Of a DNA stretch of 64,000 nt, positions 1 to 14,000 are shown piece after piece; the first letter of the stretch is position 1; each line of letters opens with the position of its first letter. The notes under the pieces were generated by a model. It was not told the DNA's origin. It saw only the letters and a program-made list of their open reading frames with translations, and did not search any database. The position numbers were made by a program, and so were the translations under genes. Source of the DNA: Lingula anatina (Eukaryota; Brachiopoda; Lingulata; Lingulida; Lingulidae); contig NW_019775423.1 in NCBI RefSeq assembly GCF_001039355.2, positions 1 through 64,000 on the forward strand, read 5' to 3'.

Positions 1-3000
1 TAAAATTTGCACCAATGGAATCTGGTGAAAATATACAGATCTAATATGACACTCAGTGGCAGTATAAAGGTAGATGGGTATAGGAAATGTATGAAGTGTG
101 ATTGAAATACAAAGAGACCACTAGTATATGTGAATAGTTGTGAACACAATTTCAACTTACCCACCATATTTTATGCAGCATTATCTTTTCTGTTTGGGAA
201 ATACAATAAAATGCAGTATGAGGCTTGAGCAAGAATGATTTCACAAAACTGATTTCAACAACTTTGTTACAAATAATTTGAATTGTGTAATGGAATGTGA
301 AAATTGGACACAAATGAGTTGTATGTGGTTATATAGTCAAGACAGTGAGATTGTGAGTTGTTACTTTCCCTTTACTGCATTTTCATTATAAACATTATTT
401 GTTTGTGAAACACTTTAACTTTTATGAGGGAAGTTTTTAATTTATGATTGGGTAATGTGGCCACAAAGATTTATTCAGATTGTTTTAGTGGATTTTTAGA
501 TCATAGACAAAACAAAGTGGCAGTCAACCATAGTTTAGATTAGTGATTGCATTTGTTGTGCAGTTCAAAGGGAAGTGATTGTGTTGTAGGTCTGCGTCAA
601 AAAGTTGCTGATGCTTCAGTGTTGTGCTCTATGTAAATTGATTTTTATCTCTGCCAATGAAGGGGGTATGTTTTCATAGGCATGCATTTGTCTATTTGTT
701 AGTGGTCAAGATGTCCCCAAAATTGTGCACAAATTATGAGTTACTTTCAGGATGGACAGTTATTCAAGAGGGGAAAAGGTCATTACAATTTCAAATGAAT
801 CTAGGTCTTATAATTTAAAAAGGGATGGAATTTTATTGTTTTTTTTCCTTGACAGAGGTCTCAACTCTTTTGTTTGATTTTTACCTCTAGTATTGAGTGC
901 AGGTTGATATCTGCAAGATGAGTGTCCTATGATTGACCACCTTGTAATACTTGTGATGTTGTGGTTATTTGTTAGTGTGGAAAGGTATATAGAATTGCTG
1001 CCAGGAAATATATAAATAAATCTGAGATGAGATCCCAAAAACGTTGAAACAGATTTGAAATCTCTCTCCCTGCAATTAAGTACTTTTTCTATTACACATA
1101 GCCATCATTGGACTAACAGATTGGCCTTTACTTGTCCTAAAACCATGACTATATTTTTCCTTTTTGTGACAATTTTATGAGGCCTCAGATTTTAAAGCCC
1201 ACGCAATTTATATCAAGATATAATTTTCGTACACTTTTTCAGGCTAGATGTTGAATTCTATTTTTATTTAGTCATCTAGAATTAAAGAAGATTGATTGCC
1301 AATAACAGCAGTTACACTAAGTTCAATTAAATTCTCACTCTGTAACCGAGTGTTTTAACAGAAGATTAAAATCTGTAGTGATCAGTACATGCTGCAATTT
1401 GATTTCATCTGGGGAGCTATCATTGGTAATTAGAGACTTGGAAAAGATGCTAGAGTCTTATCACATTCTCTCTATTATTGATTTTGTTTATACCCTTTAA
1501 AGACTATTCCTTTGTGATATGAGATCACAGGTCTGACTCATCCAAGGGAAATATAAAAGGAAGATTAAATCTTGTTCAAATTTCTGAAATTCGAGTAATA
1601 TAATTGCAGGACTAAATGTTGACAGAAATTATCATCTTGAATAGGAATAAATCTAATATAATTGCCAATTAGTGTACAATCTGTGGAGCAAATAAAAAGT
1701 TCATAATAGAGTCAACACATTTATTGACCAGAGTTATATCTTCAGAGATATGCACCATCTGCTGGCAGGGCAAAAAATGCTCATAAAACTCTAGGACCTG
1801 ACTCAGGGCTGCCATTTGCTGTCATCTTCTCAGTAATTTACTGCAGGGTTTTTCCTGACCTGCCAAAATATTTCACAGTTAACTGTGTTTTATATTTTAT
1901 AACTGAGAGTTCCTATAAATAGAGAGAGGGTTATGTGGAATGGCAGTAGATAGTTATCAGAGGAGAAGAGGAAGAAAAGGTAGGCTGTGAGATTCGGTCA
2001 TCTTTTTAATATGTGAATATAGTTAGTAGCAGGCTAATTCAGCGCAAATGTTGAGTTGATCTGGTTGGGTTAGCCATTGTGGTGTAGAAAGTTTTTAATG
2101 ACCCAGGAGTGAAAATGCAGTCTAAGGCTAAAAATTGTAGGATCTTAGAGCCTTGAATCAAGGAGCCAGTTTCTAGTTTTTTTTTAAACATAACTATCTA
2201 GGTGGAATAATTGAAATTGTGCAGTATCAGGGGAAGTAGAATTAAACAATTTTACATCTTAGTATCTAAATTGTCAAACTGCTTCTTTCAAAAGAGGAGT
2301 ATATGTTTAAATAATACATTATTGTAGCTTAGGGATGGCTGGATTATTTTTGTTCAGAGAAATGTATATTGATTTCTTTGATCATCAGCAGCATATGAAC
2401 AACAGAGAAAGGTCATAGTATGTTTGAAGATTTATAAGTGTCTAATAATACAAGGAAGTGTGTGTGTTTCAGGGTGTGTGTACATGTAATTCATTTGAAA
2501 TTTTATTCGTCATCTTAGTTCTTATTTAATTGAAATTATATAAAATAAGGTTATGATTTGGTTTTCAAATTCTTGCATTCTCTGTTGTAAAAAAAAGAAA
2601 ACATCCAACTTCTCAGGAATATCAATTGACATGTATATATACACAACTTCAACTATACTAAATATCAAATGATTTGTTAAATCGTGAGATGAAATTCTTT
2701 GGGAAGTGAGAAGGAAAAGAAAGGGAAGGTCAATATTTTGTGCATTGGAAAAATGAGTCATATTTAACAGATGTTACTGGTATATAGCTTAATGGTGATT
2801 CTAATTAAAAAGTGCATATTATTGTAGAGAACTTTTAAGTCTGTGACTTTGCGTTAATGTATCAATATTAGTTAAAGGCAATTAAATGACTTAAAGTACT
2901 GCTTAAAAAAATTTTTTTTTTGTTCTTATTGGGCCAAAATCCTTTTTTTACTGTATTCTCAGTATGATCATTTGTTTTTTAACATGTAAAGATTTTTAGG

Positions 3001-3060
3001 TTATAGATTAAAATGATTAATGTTACTACTTGTGGCTGATTTTAATTGCGAATCTTTCAG
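1..3060. other. Non-coding sequence, probably intron of the SH2 adaptor gene
   Basis: I see no exon that I can support here. The stretch is AT-rich and lacks any open frame with family resemblance. Because the first visible exon at 3061 has a clean acceptor (TTTCAG) and starts mid-codon, this is most likely intron of the gene that begins left of the window. Confidence 0.5.
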
Positions 3061-4204
3061 ATCGCACACCAATTGCAAGTAAGAGTCCGTCATTCAACCC
3101 AGGTTCTCGTCCTCTGCCTCCACCACCAGGGGGCAGTCAAAGCATGGTAAGCACAACTGGTTGTCATCACAAAGAAATTTGTGTAATTTGAGAGTTGATT
3201 ACCTGCTGTTATTGACTATGTCACATATATGTGTATTTAAATAAAAATTTTAACCATTTGTGGCATAAACAGTTGCCCCACCTCAAATGCCTATAAAATT
3301 GTAGCCCAGTAAAATTTTGAAAATTTGTCCAGATACCAAGCTCTATTCCTGCTTTAGGCCTTTTTGATTCATAGCCATTGGCACAAAGAGCCAGTAAGCT
3401 TAAGTAAATTCACCAACTGATTTGTTATGTACATTATATGCAGTCTAGATATTACATCATAAATGAACGGAAAATAAAAATTCTGGGATGTGTTCTGATT
3501 TGTGTGTAGTTTGTAATTAATTACCTATGGGTAACTGTTGCCGTGACCGTACCATTTACAGGGGCGGATCCAGAGATATTTTATGACAGTCTTCCAAACT
3601 ATCTTTGTTGATCCAACCTCCATTTTCAACCGTCTTCCGACAGAAAAAATAGATACCCGTCAATGTAAACTTGAAAATCTGACCGTCTTCCGGAAGACCC
3701 AGAAGACGGCCTAAATCTGCCGGAACAACTCGGAAACTGTCTTGGAGTATATAATGTGTTTTTACTGCATAAATAAATGTGAACAGAAACTAAATTAAGT
3801 TGATTTGAACTGAGTAAAACTGAAACTGATAAAAACTAATGAAAACATAAAACTATATGATCCCGGAGATCCGTGTTGCTGAAACTGAAAATGTAAGGGC
3901 GGGATCTCAAATTTATACATGAGTGTCATGTGACACGAACATATCTCACTGACTTCTCTCACTTGTCACTACTACACATGTTGCAGTTACAGTAACAATT
4001 CATCATGGCGAGACAGATATTTAACAAAAAGTGTGACATTTTATTTGTCATATATCTGGACATATTCTATTTATAATTATCATTATTTTATCTTTAGGAT
4101 GAAGAGAACATTGAAGCAGAGTCATGGTATCATGGGGACATCTCTAGAGACGTGTCAGACCAGCGCCTTAAATCTCTAGGAACTGTAAGTGTAGTACACC
4201 TATC

Positions 4205-4255
<51 letters not shown>

Positions 4256-5524
4256 CCAGATCTTCTTAACCACCCTTCACATCTGTCTCAGCTGTGTGTC
4301 CACTATTGAGATTTTAAACCTAGGATTTTTATACATGGTAACCAACTAGATTTACCAGTTATACATTGTCAGGTTATACTAGGAAATACTTGGTACAGAC
4401 AAAATGAAACTTCATTATTTAAATCGTCAGCCTTTTCTAAAATTTGTTAAAATTATGATGTTTTATAAGTCAAATAGGATTGGTTACAGTCAGTTTGAGT
4501 GGAGTAATATTCAGATGTGAACAAGTTGGATTTGTGACAATTTGCCATTATTTATTGCATCTTTAGATTAAAATGTTTTTTTTTAATCCAAATGATACAA
4601 TATATTTTGTAGTTTTAGCATAGAAATTCTTCATTATGTATTCAAATAAAAAATACTTGCAAGATAACATTCAACTTACAAATTTGATTGTCAAGGTCAT
4701 TCAAATGATAGAATTAAAGCAGCCCACATGTACGCATACATATAACGCATTTCTTCATGGCATACAGAATATTTATCCAATCATAAAGTCAGTTAACATA
4801 TTTATTTTTTTACAAATTTGCCTAGGTTCAAAATTTTGATTTCAATTAAATGTTGCAGGATTTTTATATAATTTGACTAAGTAAGCCTTTAAATACTCAG
4901 AACATGTAGAAATTATATATTTTGTTTAATTTTTTAGAATGGATCTTTTCTGGTGCGCCTCAGCAAGAAAGGTGGACCTACTAGTCCATATTCTTTATCT
5001 CTGTTCCATGAAGGAAGGGTTTGGAATCTTCACATCAGAAAGAAGGCTGATGCATCTTTTGCATTAGGCAATGAAAAACCTAATGAATTGGTGAGAACCT
5101 CATGCCTCAGTTTTGAAATTTACACACTTATCTTCAGTTTAAATTGATATAGTGCCTTACACTTTTAACAAGTAGAAAATATTCAAATTTGGCGAGAACT
5201 TTGAAATACAACTATAAAACAATTGGATAATTTTATTGTTCAAAGAGGAACAGTTTTAGATATTGGTAATTTTTTATTGTTTGAAAATTGAAAACTAACA
5301 TATCCAACTCGGTAGAAGTGTTTGTATTTTTTTAGCATAATCAATGGATTCCAAACACTTTACTGGAAGCACTTTCAACCACTGTAACGGTGTTAAATTG
5401 TTGATTATTTCAGAGCTTTCCGTCAGTCTCAGAACTAATCAGTTATCACCAGACTAATCCCCTGGTTTTAGCAGGTGCTCAGAGTGGTCAGACACAGCTC
5501 AGGAACACTCCAGACAAGTCATAG
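3061..5524 (+). CDS. SLP-76/BLNK-family SH2 adaptor protein, 3' part
   Basis: Four exons: 3061-3146, 4098-4184, 4938-5090 and 5414-5524 (stop TAG at 5522). All have GT-AG borders and compatible phases. The first encodes a proline-rich linker (PLPPPPGG). The others encode one C-terminal SH2 domain: WYHGDISR opens it, FLVR carries the phosphotyrosine-binding Arg, and the stretch FALG...FPSVSELISYHQTNPLVL matches the characteristic end of BLNK/SLP-76 SH2 domains. The protein ends 17 residues later. Members of this family are cytosolic scaffolds that couple Syk/ZAP-70-type tyrosine kinases to PLC-gamma and Vav; that role is family knowledge, not visible here. The N-terminal part lies outside the window. 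The next best alternative is another SH2 adaptor with a proline-rich linker. Exon structure is firm, subfamily fairly firm. Confidence 0.82.
4208..4252. repeat. (AAT)n microsatellite
   Basis: About fifteen uninterrupted AAT/TAA units directly after the SH2 exon ending at 4184, inside the intron. An open frame that reads it as poly-Asn runs through the donor site and is not a real protein. Confidence 0.95.
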
Positions 5525-8500
5525 CATTAGCTACAATGACTGGACTGACACTTTGTCTGAACTTGTATAGATTGACTCAGAAAAAATATCATGTATGGAA
5601 CAGGCTCAAAAATTGTTTTTTTTTTTTTTTTAATATCATAATATCAGGATAAAAATATGGAGCCATGACTTAATTTTATAATTGAATTGATAATTGCTTT
5701 GTCCCTGTATGTTTGATATTTAAATATGATATCATGGCATTTTCTATGCACAAAATAAAAGACAGGTATGTATATAAATAGATTTACAAGATATGAATAT
5801 ATGACATGTTGAGCTAATATATTTCCAACACACCAAGTTCTTGTTAAATCACATGAAAATAATGCAGTTAGCCAACACTTTGATGGACTGTTTGTTTTAC
5901 AGTTTTAAAGCATTTTTTAATTAAATCCCATATGAAAATGTTACATCAGCATCTCAGAATGCAGTAGGCTACCATTCTTTGATAAATAACAAATCACTGA
6001 AATAAATTAGAAGGGATTTATACCAAGTGTAAAAAAAATCTGTGAAAAATTATTCATTTGCATAATTTTATTTATTTGTTTTTATCTGCTTGATGTCCAT
6101 GTTATTTTTAAACTAATACAAAGTGTAATATTTTAGCATAGCCTTTGGATTAAATAAATGCTTGAAAAAGAACATATTCCTAACAGTAATCAGCCCATAA
6201 ATAATTGTACCTGTATGTATATTTGAGCATTTCATAATTAGTTTAGTTTAACTGTATATAACAAGCAAGGAGAGTAATTGATCAAACTGGACCTGCATTA
6301 AAACTGGTTTATTGTGAAGTAGTAGGTAGGGACACTAGTGCATATATTGTCTGAGTATATGGACAAAATGTGAAAAACTTATGTACCCACATTTATACAC
6401 ACGTGTCTATACTCGTCCTAACATATGTATATTATCATTGATTATAAACCATTTGACTAATCCTTAGTCAATTTATTTTTAAACAATTGTCATACTTTCT
6501 ATAATTGCAAAGCAATTGAATTTCTATTGAAGTAAAAATCATGGCTTTGTTGAAGATGGTCACAGTCTACTTGTTAATCTTGCTAATGTATTATCTAACT
6601 TAAAATGCAAATGTTAAGGTTGTGGCATTTTCAGGTGAGACATTCTTATCAAAAATGGATTCAAAATAACCACTCTATGATGTTAATAGTTTTACTTTGG
6701 CAAATTATTGAATCAAAACTAGACACTGTTAAGTTGAACTGTTTTAAAATTTCAGCATAAAGCTAAGGTATTGGCCCATATTAATGTAACATAGAAAAAA
6801 TAGATATTGAATGTATCCTGGGGCATTTTCCTTAATGCCCCTTGTCAACTAATTTATGGTTCAATAATGCTGACCTGGAATAACAATATCCATCAAGACT
6901 TTTTGTCCTGATATTAACAAATAATAAAATGCAAATGTTCTAAGCATTCACACGTTTCACTCTATAATTCTTAGCAATTATGCATTTATTTTGATAGAGA
7001 AACAATTGACTCCTGTGCCTTTAGATCCAATTTGCCATTTTTTTGTTTGTTCTTTGATGTAATTGTGAGTGTATACTATTTGTTTCAGTCTCTTTTCCTT
7101 ATATATAATGGGCAGTTGTTTTCATATTATCAGTATTATTTTAACAGGTTTATTTGCCTGTCTTGTTTCTCATATGTAGAAGAAATACAATCTTTTGTAT
7201 ATTCTTCCAAGTTCATCTTTCACACTTGTATATCAGTATGTATATATATTTCAGTTTTACCAAGGTGAAAGTGCTTTACAATATAATGTTATCAAGTTAG
7301 AATTTATCCATTATAAATCCAGCTTTACTGACAATTATTTACATCCAAATAAATCTTCATATTGCATTGGAGGTTGGAGATTGCAACCACTTTAATGTAG
7401 CATTATAGGTTTACTTGTTACATTGAATATCATGATCTATAAATCCATTTAGGATGCCACCAATTATTCAGCAAGCATCTCTCAGCACCAGTGTGGGTAA
7501 TATTATCATCACAAGAGCACATTTATGTGAATATGAACATTTTTTGTTTTAAAAGGCAGAAGCTAGCTTGCCAATTTTTTTCCTGCGTGCTCTTTTAAAC
7601 TAGTTTTGCAATATGGTGTTAGAGCATTTTATGTAGAACAAATCTGAGGTTGCTGAGCAACTTTGTATTGACACCATGCCTGTGATGATTTAAAGCAACA
7701 TCATAATTCCAAGTATTCTGTAATTAAATTTAGTAGTAGTCTTAATACAAGTCACATTTTAATAGATACTTGAGATAGTAATAGTAGTAACAGTCTAAAA
7801 GGTGTTTGAGTTGATGATCATCAAATACCGGTTATTTTTAGATCACACCGCTGGTGTTTACTTATTATTTTTGCATTTTTTGTGATCAATTCATGGAATC
7901 TAGGTTATAGCTTCCAACATCAGTTCCTATATATATGTACATCAGATTAGTTGATGAAACCCAAAATGTTTACAAGAATTTCAATGCATTATATGTACAA
8001 CATATTTCGTCTTACTATTCTTGTTATTATATTCATATTACCTCTCAAATATTCTTACAACTTGAATATTAAAAAAGTATAAATACAAATTATGGCTATT
8101 TGCTGCAAGTCTGACACACATTGTGGAACCTAAATGTAAAAGCTTTATTTCTATTGGCCTCCTTGGTCTTACCATTAAAAACATGAAAAAATAATCAGCA
8201 AAGAAAATTAGTACATGCTTTTTCAATAACAGTAAAAGAAACACTTTATAGTTTTCTTCTTTTATTCTGAATAGATTATCATTTAACATTGCACAACTGC
8301 ATGACAAGAAAATTAGACAAAAATTAATTTTCCACCATTAAGTTCTTATTTCAAAACATATTCCCAGGATAAATTATTCTAGTTGGTTCAAAATGATTAC
8401 AGAACCACTGAGGGGTGTCTGCATTTGAGCCAGTTTCGCATAATTAACAAACTTCACATTCTGCTTTCAAACAGAAGCTTATTTCAGAAAAAAAGATTCA

Positions 8501-11063
8501 TGGTTTTTCAAACGAAATGGTTTACCCCAATATGTTTATTTTTTAAACATGATATAACAACTGAGCGCTTTAAATGTAGTTACTACTAGAACTGTACCAT
8601 TAGCACTGCAAGATTACATGCAAGTCTGGTTTTCCTCGTGTCTAGACAACTTGTTCTTTATCTCAAAAGGTTGTGACACTGAAGCAATAGCACGTGCCAA
8701 CAGGCACATTGCTGCAATTGTTAACTAACACCCATGTGACTTTGTGTCATAATATCGGTGGGTGGACTGCTGTCTCTGAGGACATTTAAGTAAGAATATC
8801 CGACACCCAGTAACTGCTTTTTGTTAAGTTTAAGTGACTAATCAACCAAACCAAAAAATTACTTGTCTCAGTGAGGCAAAGCACCGTGCGCATGATATAT
8901 ACATTCTGTTCATTAGTACTTTCTGTATTTGTAAACCTATATGTTATCAGCCAAAGAGTTCTGAAAGGGCATCTTCAAGCATGTAAATCAGCTTTCTTTG
9001 GTGTCTACCCACACATTATAAGACATACCCCATCACCTTTCCCTGATTGCCAACTTGGATTATTTTTAAGTGTCTACTAACACTGGTTGTAGGCACAAGC
9101 AGTGATGATAAATGATGGTAATGTAACAATATATGTATGTATATACCGGTATGTGTAAGTTGCCTGTGAAATAGAACAACTGTGAGCATTTCTGAAAATA
9201 GCAAGTTATGTGAGCTAAAAAGCCTGATATTTATCTGTGTGCACAGTGTAGTTTTAGTATAAATCATTACCTTGCACCTCTGGATAAAGCAAACTAATAC
9301 ATACATCTCTGAAACTCTGAATAAATGCTTGAATAAATGCTTAAATATGGAAAGCTAACAGCTTTACTGCATAATAACTATTGCCAAAAGCAGCACATAA
9401 TTACAATACCATGAACTGTATTTCTTTCAAAGAAGATCAAAATCTGCTAAACGGTATTCTGCCATTTAGAAAATTTAACACCTAAAAATATTTTGATCAA
9501 AAATAAATATCATGACAATCAACATGAAAGCTGGTTTACTAATGTACGATATATTCAATATGATCACAATTGTTTTAGGGTCATTACAGTCACATTTTGT
9601 GTAATAATTTCATAATTTTGACTTGTTCCATTATCCTCCATTTCATAGTTTAGTGCCCTCCAATAATGGAAAGAAATCAACAGTAATTAAAATGTGACAT
9701 AAAACAGTTATGCACATAACTCCCACATTTTTTCTGTTTTTCATATATTTATAGATATGAAAATCTTGATAAGTGTGGACTTTCAAACAGGCAATTTCCA
9801 ACAGTCATATGTCACATCTCTTCTAGTACCTCTTAAAAAATAAAATATACATTTCATTCATTTATATAATTATACAGAAGATATTTCTTAGATAGCACAG
9901 AAATACTCTTTATGAATTCAGTCATTTACAAAAAGATGTTTCATTGTCAAATTTGCCCAAAAATGATTATTATAATAAAATAACTAAACAACCAGATGCA
10001 AGTGAAGTTTGAATATCAAGATGCATAGTCTCTCCATAAAAATTATACCAATAAGTTTAAAGCAATCACCATAACTACATAGCTGCCATTTCAACCCCCT
10101 CCCATCCCTGCCCCACTACGATCTTACCACCATTGCACAATTTATATGCACCAACCATTTTTTTCTTAATTATGCATTACATTTAAAATATACTTCTCTG
10201 CCAATTAAGTTTTAAATTTTAAAATCCACCTAGCATGAAATATCACAAATCAGTAAGCATGTGTGTGCGTTTATGCATCAGTCCTTGGAAGTCATGGATA
10301 AGGGTGCTAGATGCAGGCTATGCACACCAAAGTGGAACTTAATGACCCACTATGAAAGGACAAAATTGTGACCACAATGGGTAAATAGCACCCCCTATAT
10401 CTCATTATAAAGAAGCAATTAAAGGTATGCTTGGTGGGATCTACTTAATAAAGGAATAAATAGGCAAAAGTGTCTGAACACTTGCTATTTATACATACAT
10501 ATAATTTATATATCTTCCAATTTCATCACAGCTGTAATTTCATTGCACTCATGGCAGTGACCTTACCATAAAAGTGACAGAAGGTAAGGCTTAATTAAAT
10601 TATGTTACAGAGCTAGCTGTTTCCATGATGTGGCAGCCAAACTTTAACACCTCTTCAGGAAAATAATGTCTCTACTTGCTGGACAATCTTCTACTTTCGT
10701 TAACCTGCCTTCCTGGGCAATATACACTATACATACCACATACAATATAATATCACCTCTTTTCTTTGTTAAAATAAAACAAAACAAACTCCCCATGGGA
10801 CCTTACTCCTGGAAGACAACTCCAATGTGGGAACATCATTGTAAAATGAGAATTGAAGAAAGTCTTCATGTTTAAAACATAATAATAGCCTCGCAACATC
10901 CTCCTCATTCAAAATGAGACAAACTGTAAAGATCTACAGAGAGTAAGGTGAAGACTAGGATATAATATCTCACAAAGTTGAGCTGATAATGAATGTTTTT
11001 GTTCCCTATTTCTTGACAAAAGAGAATCCATGTTATCTTTCATAAATCTCGTTTTCTCTGAAT
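5525..11063. other. Convergent intergenic region with both 3'UTRs
   Basis: This lies between the stop of the plus-strand SH2 adaptor and the stop of the minus-strand SLC39A13. I see no coding exon; open frames here are short and resemble nothing. An AATAAA at 5754-5759 could end the adaptor transcript. For the minus-strand gene no AATAAA was noticed close to the stop; one candidate (TTTATT on the plus strand) is near 8141, which would imply a 3'UTR of almost 3 kb. Confidence 0.5.
5754..5759 (+). terminator. Candidate poly(A) signal AATAAA of the SH2 adaptor gene
   Basis: Canonical AATAAA hexamer 230 bases after the stop codon. It is a candidate only; further AATAAA hexamers occur downstream in this AT-rich stretch. 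Confidence 0.35.
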
Positions 11064-14000
11064 CTATTCGCAGACTAATGTTACTGTCAACATGGCTCCT
11101 ATTCCTGCTATTAGACACAGTATTTGCTTCAAGGATTCCCTGAAAACAAACATATGCAAAGATAGATTACTCCCTAATCAGACAACTTATACCATTACTA
11201 TATCATCCAAGCTGAAAATATCAAAGCAATTTAAATTAAAAAGGTGGTAATACTTAGAATGTTGATGAAATGATTGATAAGTTAATAAAAGTATAACTAC
11301 AAAATTTCCCAAACTTAAGGCAGCCAAATGATAAGTTTGAAACAGAGAATTTTCTCTTTAAAAATAAAATAATAAATATGCCTTCACACACTCTTGCTAA
11401 GCTTTCCATGGAGCTCATGCACGTGTCAGTCTAGATAATTCCTTCACAAGACTTGGGTAAAAAATAAATTCATTACCACAGAGTAACATAAACAGTCATT
11501 CTGATTATATATCTTTTAAAAAGTAAATAAATATGTCTACCATGGATGCCTCTCTTCCAGTAGATCAGGCACTACTGTGACCAGTGCAATATAGATGAAG
11601 CCGCCAGAGGTGAAGGGCAGTATCCAGGCCGTGCTGTTACCAGCTGTCTCTGCTGACTCCGCCAATAGAGCTGTCATAGCACCAACCACACCACCAGATG
11701 CTGTGAGGAGCTTGAAAAAATTAACATAAGGATTTTTTTATTATATAAACATGAAATAAATCCAGCAAAAGTTTTTTTTATTATTTCTTTATACTTACTC
11801 AGTATGCAACATCTTTTAACAGTAACACTATCACTAATATGTCAGTCAATTAATAAAAGTTGACATATTTTTTTTTCACATAAAATCTACATGTGAAACA
11901 GGCAATATTTGAACAGTAAGCTAGAGGCATATACAACATGCAGAGACAGGGCAGTGCTCAGCGAATCATAAAAATATAATAATCACGGAGACAGGAAATA
12001 ACTTATGCTGCATGTAATTACAATCAATTTCCCCACTTAAATTTCAGAGATCAGCACAGTATAATGACAATAATGAAGACAGAATTATATATGATGTCCA
12101 CACTGTATAGCTACGCTGGTGATAAAATATTACTTTACTACCTGATATTGTGCTATTTGGATCTTTTTCACTTTCAAAACTGGGAGCCGCCACAACTTTT
12201 TTTAAATGAACAACATATGTTGGTCTAGGCACCGTTACCCAAAAAACCTTCACAAATGATTAACCTACTTAAAAGTAGACAACTTGACAAAGTTAACTCT
12301 TTTTATCCCTGAGAACAGAAACCAGGGTCAATAAAACGTGTTTCAATCTCGAGGCAAAGGTTTTTAAACAGGGAAAGTGGTCAGCTAGGACACTTCATTG
12401 GCTTTGTTTGACCAGTTTGTACCAGAAACCCTTGGTGTGCCATCACTCCCTGCCACAAGGGTCTAAGAGTCTACTGACCCAAAGCAGGGACAGTAGCCAG
12501 TAACTGATTTAGAAAACATTACTGCCACCTTACCTGTGCTTTAGCAGCCTTCCACCTGTCAAAGCCAGACCTTAACAAGATGGCAAAGTCCCCCACCTCA
12601 TGTGGGATCTCGTGTACCAGTATAGCCACTGTAGTGATCAAACCAACCTGAAACACAGAACACATTATGTTGAACATACATCCAAAAACTGTATGTATTT
12701 CATTTAACAATATTATGCTGTGCAGGCATTTGGCTAAAGAAAGTTATAAAAGCAGATGTGAGAGCAAAATGAGTTACATAATGGAGTTTGAAGAGGTACT
12801 TTTAAAGAATATCTTCTAATATGATTAATATTTGCAAATAAATATAACAATGACCAAAAAAAAAAAAAAAAAATTAACTCATAACAGGTTCAAAGTAAAT
12901 AATTATGGCAGTAAACAACTAAATCCAGTAAATAAACTTGTTTTCTTCCTATACACAGAGAGATTGGGAAACATGATGCTATCTTACTTGGAAACCGTGT
13001 CTAATCAAATATGTCAGCAAATATTTATGTTAACCAATAGAAGTAGTCATACAGATGTTGTTGTCAACAGCCAACACAAAATATAACCTGTTAGACTAAA
13101 TTAAAGCTAAGAGGAGAAGTTCAAATTTGAAAGAGATCAAGTTCCCAGCTTTGCATTATTCTTGAAACATGTGATGCACATATTTAGTTTCCAATTTGCA
13201 TATCAAAAGGGGGTAGCTGTCCCCAAAACTATTTCTTTTAATTGTTACAGATAGAAATCTATGCAAATAACTGAGTGCACATGAACCAATGACCATTCAA
13301 TCAAAACAAGATTCAGAATTGGTACTAGGACAGATGTACCTAAGTGTCAACATCCTCTCATTTACACTGACATACATAACTAACAAGGGCTTGACAATTT
13401 TTAAAGTTATTGAGTTTAAGCATACAGTATCAGTATCAGTTTTTATCTAGTGAGGCCCCTGTATGACAACCTTGGCCCAGATATGAATAATTTCTATTGT
13501 AAATGAGGGGGAAATGAGTTGTGAAAATTCTCTAGAAACTGTCATATGCAGACTAAACCGCACTTCAAATAATCACGAAAGATTCTAAAATGTTTGAAAT
13601 TTTGTATACAAACTTTTAATTATTATCACTTCAATTTAGAAAAGCAAAATATTTAAGGTAGAACTTTTATCATTACTTGAAGCCTAGCTAGGAAAGCCAC
13701 TTTTGCCTAGGACTGCTATTGTCCTGCACTCTTTGTTTAAAATGAGGAAATTCAATACCAAGGATCAGTCACAGGAGGACATGGAAATGCTCGAGTTCCC
13801 TCATAAACTTCACCAGAATCTTGTTCAATCTTGTTTTGTTTCAAATCATAAAATAAAATGGCTTTACTGTGTCAGTATATGTAGTGAACGAAAATGAAAA
13901 TCACTTCAAAGTGGTGCAGTGACAAAGGGTCTGACGGAATGGCTTACTAACAAGTTAAGTTATTTCATACTTTGACTTATAGTTAGTACTATCTACTTTC

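Noticed and set aside
4152-4349. Frame encoding a poly-Asn stretch
   Set aside because: It is the end of an SH2 exon read through its donor site into an (AAT)n microsatellite.
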